A stretch of DNA of 46,307 bases from NCBI GenBank assembly GCA_016929335.1, contig JAFGIY010000074.1, positions 1-46,307 on the forward strand, written 5' to 3'. Below, piece by piece: positions 41,511-46,307 of this stretch (the first letter of the stretch is position 1; each line of letters begins with the position of its first letter). A program made the translations under genes and the position numbers. The notes under the pieces were generated by a model. It ran no database searches. It was not told where the DNA came from and worked only from the letters and a program-made list of their open reading frames with translations. This DNA comes from Acidobacteriota bacterium. Its GTDB lineage: Bacteria > Acidobacteriota > UBA6911.

Positions 41511-43571
41511 TCAGATTGCCTTGGCAATCCGGTAGCCGTTGCCGATGGCATTCATAATGTTGCCTGGTTCCTTATCATCGCTGCCGATCAGGTAGGCTTC
41601 AGGGACCTTCCCCTCAACAGCTTTAAAAAGCTCCGTGTTGAGCCTTGGACTTGTGGCGGTGATTATCGTGTCGGCTTCAATGAGGCGTCTCTTCCCTTCC
41701 TTTGAGGTGATGATAAGCCCTTTATCGGTTATCTCTTCGAAACGAGATTCGGCTATCCTTGTGACTTTCTCCATGGATGGAGATCTCAGAAGCGGTTCAT
41801 CGCCCCATATGGTGTTCTCTGCCACCAGCGTTACGTCTCTGCATCGCTCTACCAGGAATTCGGCTAATCCGGAACCCTCGATTGTGCCGCCGAGGATCAG
41901 TACATTCTTGCCAATAGACTCCCAGTATCGGGACATTCCTCTCATGATACCGGGCTCGATCAGTTCCAGATCATCCTTCATTTTTCGGTACAGATCATCC
42001 ATCCGGATCACATTATTGCGATCTATTCCGGGTATCGCCGGAGTTGTGGGAACGCCTCCCGTTGCCAGTATGATTGCGTCCGGATTGATCTCGCGGATTG
42101 CCGATAGATGAAACTCCTTCCCCAACCGGATATGGACCCCACGCCCGGCAATCTGATTTTTCAGATAATCGGCGAGCATCATCGCGTCGGAATCCGTGTT
42201 CAGGCCTTTTATCATGGCTACCCAGGGGAGCAGTCCGCCTAAACGGTTTTCTTTTTCATAAAGCATGACATTGTGGCCACGGATAGCGGATACTCGGGCT
42301 GCTTCCATGCCTGCCGGTCCGCCTCCGACGATCAGCACGAACTTCTTTTTCTGCGCCGGCAAAATTTCATAATTTCGGTCGGAGCCCAAAGCGGCATTCA
42401 CTCTGCATCGAATGGGGACGAACTCCGGCGCCCGCACCATGGATAAGAGTGCTCTGGAACAATCGCCGCAATCCGGGCAACAGGCAATTTGATCGACTCT
42501 TCCTGTTGCGATTTTACTGGCGATTTCGGGGTCTGCCATCAGGCCCTTGCATATGCCGATAAAGTCCGCCTGAGCTTCTTCCAGTATTTTTTCTCCGACG
42601 ACTGGATCCAGTCCACCTACCGTGATCACGGGTATGGAGACAATCTTTTTCACCGCAGCAGCCAAAGGCGCCATCGCTCCTTTGCCTCTTTGGCTCCAGT
42701 CGAGTTCCTTTGGCAGCGGCTTTGTAATTTCGGAATAATAAATCCCTCTTGGAGAAGCATCGACGCTTTGAAAGCCATGGTATCCAAAAGCACGCACATG
42801 AATGGCATCCACACCGGCAGCCTGCAGTATTGCGGCAAATCCCTGTGCTTCTTCGACCGTTATGCCTTTTTCTATTCGGAGCTCAATGCCGTTGATAAGC
42901 GTTGTAACCGGAAAATCCTTTCCAAGGCGCCTTTTAATTTCCCGAATAATTTCGACCAGGAATCGGGACCTGTTTTCCAGGGTGGCGCAGCCGTACTTAT
43001 CATTTCGCTTATTCCAGGCGCGGGATAAAAAGCTGTTAATCAGATGCATCCGGGCTCCGTTGACTTCTACGCCGTCAAACCCGGCCCTCCGGGCCCGTTC
43101 TGCCGTACTGGCAAACTTATCCACCAGATCTTCAATTTCCGGGACAGTCAATTCTTTGGGTATCATGGAAGCAGTCCGTTCAGACACCTCGCTTTCAGTC
43201 AGGCTTGATGAGGATATTGTCTGCTGACCTGAAGGCAGAAATGCTTGTGGCCCTGCATGGAACAATTGCATAAAGATAGGACAATCGTGTCGATGTACGG
43301 CTTCGGCTATTTTGGCGAATACGGGAATGTTTTGATCATCTTCGAGATGCCTGTGAGTGATGGGTATTGTAACGCCTCTCGGGTATTCAACGGCCACGTC
43401 TCCCCAAATGATCAAGCCCGCTCCGCCCCGGGCGATTGCTTCCAGAAAGGCTCTGTTTCTGCCTGCCACATCTTCTGCTCCGCCGCAGGTCTTGACAATC
43501 CGGTTTTTGGTTCGCACCCTGCCAATCCGGCCGGGTTCCAGTATCTTTTCGAATCGCATCCTATCGGCCAT
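41511..43571 (-). CDS. OYE/FadH-type NADH:flavin oxidoreductase
   Basis: The 686-residue protein has the three-part build of 2,4-dienoyl-CoA reductase and related reductases. An FMN TIM barrel covers about 1-370 (RIGRVRTKNRIVKTC, then MQLFHAGPQ). A cluster-binding stretch near 370-400 has Cys residues in CCPDCGDC and a later IRC. FAD and NAD(P) domains follow, with VLIVGGGPAGMEAARVSAIRG and a second NVLILGGTIEGSGLAEF. The segment normally reading HGAHGYL in active-site position is NGARMHL, so substrate choice may differ. Reduces an activated C=C bond or similar; substrate unknown. Confidence 0.9.
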   Translation of the reverse strand: MADRMRFEKILEPGRIGRVRTKNRIVKTCGGAEDVAGRNRAFLEAIARGGAGLIIWGDVAVEYPRGVTIPITHRHLEDDQNIPVFAKIAEAVHRHDCPIFMQLFHAGPQAFLPSGQQTISSSSLTESEVSERTASMIPKELTVPEIEDLVDKFASTAERARRAGFDGVEVNGARMHLINSFLSRAWNKRNDKYGCATLENRSRFLVEIIREIKRRLGKDFPVTTLINGIELRIEKGITVEEAQGFAAILQAAGVDAIHVRAFGYHGFQSVDASPRGIYYSEITKPLPKELDWSQRGKGAMAPLAAAVKKIVSIPVITVGGLDPVVGEKILEEAQADFIGICKGLMADPEIASKIATGRVDQIACCPDCGDCSRALLSMVRAPEFVPIRCRVNAALGSDRNYEILPAQKKKFVLIVGGGPAGMEAARVSAIRGHNVMLYEKENRLGGLLPWVAMIKGLNTDSDAMMLADYLKNQIAGRGVHIRLGKEFHLSAIREINPDAIILATGGVPTTPAIPGIDRNNVIRMDDLYRKMKDDLELIEPGIMRGMSRYWESIGKNVLILGGTIEGSGLAEFLVERCRDVTLVAENTIWGDEPLLRSPSMEKVTRIAESRFEEITDKGLIITSKEGKRRLIEADTIITATSPRLNTELFKAVEGKVPEAYLIGSDDKEPGNIMNAIGNGYRIAKAI

Positions 43572-43876
43572 TGGAGCTTCTCCTTATAGCTAAAATGCCT
43601 CAGGTAAGTCCGGAACAAAAGCAATTACATCGATAGATCCGAATGGAAGAGATCCTAATCCCAGGTACAGCATAAAAGCCACCATTTTGCCTCGATGCCG
43701 CCGGAACGCCATTATTTATGAAGCAACCGATCTACGATTTCCGGAGAAGTCAAACCGCATCTGAGCGACAATTCAGCTTAATCCGTTCCCGATGGGCTTT
43801 ACTGGAAGAACCCTGCAAAGTTACACTGCATTGTGATCGTAAGACGGAAAACCGATTCCGGTGAAAGGATTGAAAC
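43572..43876. other. Intergenic gap between divergent genes
   Basis: No gene that I can support lies in these 305 bases. A 48-codon frame at 43718-43864 has neither a ribosome site nor recognisable features. The promoters of the OYE-type gene (minus) and the dipeptidase (plus) should be here; AAAGGA at about 43864-43869 is the likely ribosome site of the latter. No convincing -35/-10 pair was picked out. Confidence 0.4.
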
Positions 43877-45517
43877 ATGAACAGAACGCTTAGCCTCATT
43901 ATCATCGCCGCGGGCATGATCGTCTCCTTGACGGGCCGGCCGGCACATGCCTGCACAAGCATTTTGGTTACGAAAGGAGCCAGCAAAGACGGATCCACCA
44001 TGATCACCTATGCCATGGACAGCCATGAGCTCTATGGCAAGCTTGCTTACCGACCTGCAGGGATTCACATCGCCGGGACGATGCGCAACATGTTCAGTGG
44101 AGAATCGGGCGCGTTTTTGGGGCGGGTGAAGGAAGCTCCTTTCACTTACGCGCGTGTCGGCCACATCAACGAGCATCAGCTGGCAATAGCCGAAACCACC
44201 TTTACAGGTCGCGAGGAACTGGCTGGACCTTCCGGCATCGTCGATTACGATAACCTGATGTGGATAGCGCTGGAGCGAGCGAAAACCGCCCGGGAAGCTG
44301 TTGAAACCATGGCCGGGCTCGTCGATGAATACGGCTACGCTTCTACGGGAGAATCGATTTCCATCGCCGATCCCAATGAGGTCTGGATCTTTGAAATCAT
44401 CGGCAAGGGCAAGGGCCAAAAAGGCGCCGTTTGGGTGGCGATGAAGGTGCCGGACGGCACTATCAGTGCCCATGCCAATCTGGCACGAATTCGTCAGTTC
44501 CCGCTCAATGATCCTCAGAATTGCCTCTATGCTAAGGACGTCATCTCTTTTGCCCGTGAAAAAGGCTGGTTCAAGGGAGAAGACAAGGCCTTCAGCTTTG
44601 CCGACACTTACTGCCCCCCGGACTTCAGCGGCTTGCGTTTCTGCGAAAGCCGTGTGTGGAGCGTCTTCCGCCGCTCCGCCCCAAGCCTTAACCTCAGCTC
44701 CGATTTTATGAAGGGCGTCAAAAACGCCACGCTTCCTCCCCTGTGGATCAAACCGGATTCCAGGTTGTCCGTCCGCGATGTCATGGAGCTTATGCGCGAC
44801 CACTTCGAAGATACGGAATTTGATATGCGGAAAGACGTGGGCGCCGGCCCGTTTGAGCTTCCTTATCGCTGGCGTCCCATGGAATGGGAACTGGACGGCA
44901 GGAAGTACCTCCATGAGCGCGCCATAAGCACACAGCAGACAGGAGCCTCCTTCGTGACGCAGTCGCGCTCCTGGCTGCCGGATCCCATCGGGGGAATCAT
45001 CTGGTTCGGCATGGACGATTCGTACAGCAGCGTGTACGTCCCATTCTACTGCGGCATTCAGGAAGTTCCGAAGGCATGGGGCGAAGAATCGGGCAGTTTT
45101 GACGAATTCAGCTGGGACAGCGCTTTCTGGGTATTCAATTGGGTGGCGAATACGGCTTATGGCCGATATAGCGACATGATCATGGACATCCAGACAGTCC
45201 AGCGTGAACTGGAAGGGAAATTCATGGCTGAACAGCCCGATGCGGAAGCGGATGCCCTTAAGCTGTATGAACAGTCACCATTCCGGGCACGGGAATTTCT
45301 AACCCGATACAGCGCCTCCCGGGCCAATCTCGTAATGGAACGATGGAAGAAGCTGGGCGAATTCCTTCTATGGAAATATCTGGACGGCAACATTCACACC
45401 GATAAGGGTATGAACTCTAAACGCGAGCATCCGCCGTATTCGGACGCCTGGTATCGCCGCATCGTCCAGGAAAAGGGCGATGCTATCTCCATACCGCGGC
45501 CGGACCAGGATAAATAA
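43877..45517 (+). CDS. Secreted C69-family dipeptidase
   Basis: The 546-residue protein belongs to the C69 N-terminal nucleophile hydrolases. A signal peptide of 25 residues ends AHA, directly followed by Cys26 in CTSILVTKGASKDGS. Removal of the leader would expose Cys26 as the catalytic N-terminal nucleophile. Later family motifs include MDSHELYGKLAYRP, QLAIAETTFTGREEL, and a WVAMKVPDGTISAHANLARI stretch. It cleaves dipeptides, probably in the periplasm or outside the cell. Length fits secreted members, which are longer than the lactobacillar PepD. It stands alone on its strand. Confidence 0.92.
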   Translation: MNRTLSLIIIAAGMIVSLTGRPAHACTSILVTKGASKDGSTMITYAMDSHELYGKLAYRPAGIHIAGTMRNMFSGESGAFLGRVKEAPFTYARVGHINEHQLAIAETTFTGREELAGPSGIVDYDNLMWIALERAKTAREAVETMAGLVDEYGYASTGESISIADPNEVWIFEIIGKGKGQKGAVWVAMKVPDGTISAHANLARIRQFPLNDPQNCLYAKDVISFAREKGWFKGEDKAFSFADTYCPPDFSGLRFCESRVWSVFRRSAPSLNLSSDFMKGVKNATLPPLWIKPDSRLSVRDVMELMRDHFEDTEFDMRKDVGAGPFELPYRWRPMEWELDGRKYLHERAISTQQTGASFVTQSRSWLPDPIGGIIWFGMDDSYSSVYVPFYCGIQEVPKAWGEESGSFDEFSWDSAFWVFNWVANTAYGRYSDMIMDIQTVQRELEGKFMAEQPDAEADALKLYEQSPFRAREFLTRYSASRANLVMERWKKLGEFLLWKYLDGNIHTDKGMNSKREHPPYSDAWYRRIVQEKGDAISIPRPDQDK

Positions 45518-45558
45518 CAGATATCATAGGATCTTATGGCGGTCCGACCCAAAAGGAA

Positions 45559-45750
45559 TCAGCGCTTCGAGGATTTTTGATTCTTCTTCCGCGGTTTTTT
45601 GGGAGGAGTGCTTTCCACTGGGTCGGGAGTGACAGGCGGGACAGCTTGATCTTCTATTTGTTCATTCTGCCGACCTTTCCGAAGTATGTATGCTAATCCG
45701 CCAAAAAACGCCAGCGCCATTATCAAAACAACTATTTTGTCTAGTCCCAT
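45559..45750 (-). CDS. Small single-pass membrane protein
   Basis: The 63-residue product has one membrane segment (about 5-23, IVVLIMALAFFGGLAYIL), followed by RKGRQN, a short acidic and proline-rich linker, and a Lys/Arg-rich tail (PPKKPRKKNQKSSKR). By the positive-inside rule the tail would be cytoplasmic. A strong GGAGG site five bases before ATG 45750 supports translation. No family is recognised. It converges with the dipeptidase gene. Confidence 0.6.
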   Translation of the reverse strand: MGLDKIVVLIMALAFFGGLAYILRKGRQNEQIEDQAVPPVTPDPVESTPPKKPRKKNQKSSKR

Positions 45751-46171
45751 GAGTGCCTCCGGGCAATTGCAGCCCTGCCATTTATTGCTGAGGATGGCCT
45801 GTTTCTTGGCAACTTTCTCATCATCAAGAAAGGGGTGAAAACCTTGCGCCGTATCCGACAGGCAATATCAGCTTCGATGGCTTTGTATGATTTTACGGAT
45901 GGCGGCCCGACCAACCACAAATCCTCCCGGAGGGGTATCCTGCGGGACCCGTCAGTGCCTTTCGTAAAGCAATATATGAAGCACTAAAGGCATTTTATGG
46001 ACCGCCGTTTCTATTGTCAAATAAATGCTGGTCGGGGGTCGGACCGGCATAAATAGCAGGAATCAAAGGGATAAGATTCAATTTTTAGCCTTAAAAACCA
46101 TCTTAGAGCAATTTTTAGGGGGGCATTTTTTGCTTGTGATCGACCACGGCTAGAAGCCATGGCTTCAGCCT
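45751..46171. other. Gene-free stretch near the right edge
   Basis: I see no supportable gene. An AGTGCCTTT/AAAGGCATT inverted pair lies near 45951-45995. A frame through 45910-46050 shows no start, ribosome site or recognisable domain. Confidence 0.35.
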
Positions 46172-46195
46172 GCCCCGCACAGCGGGGCGCTTTTT
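46172..46195 (+). terminator. Rho-independent-type terminator hairpin
   Basis: GCCCCGC-ACA-GCGGGGC (46172-46188) is a seven-pair GC stem with a three-base loop, followed by GC and five T residues. The shape is that of an intrinsic terminator on the plus strand. No plus-strand gene ends nearby except the dipeptidase 655 bases upstream, so it may instead be one more palindrome of the intergenic repeat set. Confidence 0.4.
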
Positions 46196-46202
46196 GATAT
46201 CT

Positions 46203-46307
46203 CGGGGTCGGGGTCGGTAACGGGGTCGGCTTGTAGTCATGGAGCATATCAATTGTGTTCGCACTTTATATCATTTCCGATTCGACCCCGATACCGACCC
46301 CGACCCC
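46203..46307. repeat. GGGGTCG/CGACCCC inverted repeat at window edge
   Basis: A G-rich arm of GGGGTCG units at about 46203-46229 faces a C-rich arm of CGACCCCGATACCGACCCCG type at 46279-46307, separated by about 50 bases. It is closely similar to the element at 27325-27402. It may continue beyond the window. Confidence 0.6.

Noticed and set aside
43718..43864. A 48-codon small gene before the dipeptidase
   Set aside because: No ribosome site, no recognisable features, and it fills the region expected to hold promoters.
45910..46050. Open frame in the right-hand gap
   Set aside because: No start codon with a ribosome site and no recognisable domain.

Overview
The window looks like a 46 kb piece of a chromosome from a Gram-negative, probably heterotrophic bacterium. 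Evidence for an outer membrane and periplasm is an OprB-type porin, a TRAP transporter and several exported enzymes. Base composition is moderate (judged by eye at slightly over half G+C). Intergenic gaps are unusually full of short inverted repeats. This texture, with the gene content, reminds me of Acidobacteriota or related deep lineages. That is an inference: no rRNA, tRNA or other phylogenetic marker is present.

Layout. 1-423: palindromic repeat cluster. 424-7375: a TRAP transporter operon (dctPQM, minus), a short-chain dehydrogenase, a PNPOx-like flavoprotein, and the first molybdenum hydroxylase large subunit. 7545-12953: a 'graveyard' of gene remnants (GH89 tail, TIR-NACHT deletion product, back-to-back DUF2202 and DUF5916 pieces) around an intact porin and an SLC13 permease. 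13014-17541: a minus-strand run of HGSNAT-like acetyltransferase, ROK kinase, PIG-L deacetylase and fucosyltransferase-like glycosyltransferase. 17874-31014: a UGSC selenoprotein read through an in-frame TGA, a PstS-like exported protein, an unrecognised internally duplicated protein, a minus-strand group (UGSC paralogue, FAD oxidoreductase, second molybdenum hydroxylase) divergent from an IclR regulator, and a GlcD/GlcF-like pair. 31186-37071: an ORF6N remnant, glyoxalase II, and a YdjI/YdjG-like SPFH and zinc-ribbon module. 37392-46307: a GH43 glycosidase, nucleotidyltransferase, methyltransferase, OYE/FadH-type reductase, C69 dipeptidase and a small membrane protein.

The most interesting content is the 0.4-31 kb region. 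It holds two homologous UGSC-type proteins (one with selenocysteine and a signal peptide, one without either), two paralogous molybdenum hydroxylase large subunits with no visible FeS or FAD partner subunits, an FAD oxidoreductase, an IclR regulator, a D-2-hydroxyacid dehydrogenase-type pair and a TRAP carboxylate transporter. Together these suggest uptake and oxidation of an unidentified organic acid using both Mo and Se enzymes. The substrate cannot be read from the sequence.

A second theme is decay. At least five genes survive only as ends or as fusions across internal deletions, while their neighbours are intact. Many gaps carry related inverted-repeat families (CACGAAT/ATTCGTG, GGGGTCG/CGACCCC, TTTCCCG/CGGGAAA, CAACCCTTTCAGGGTTG) that may be dispersed elements.
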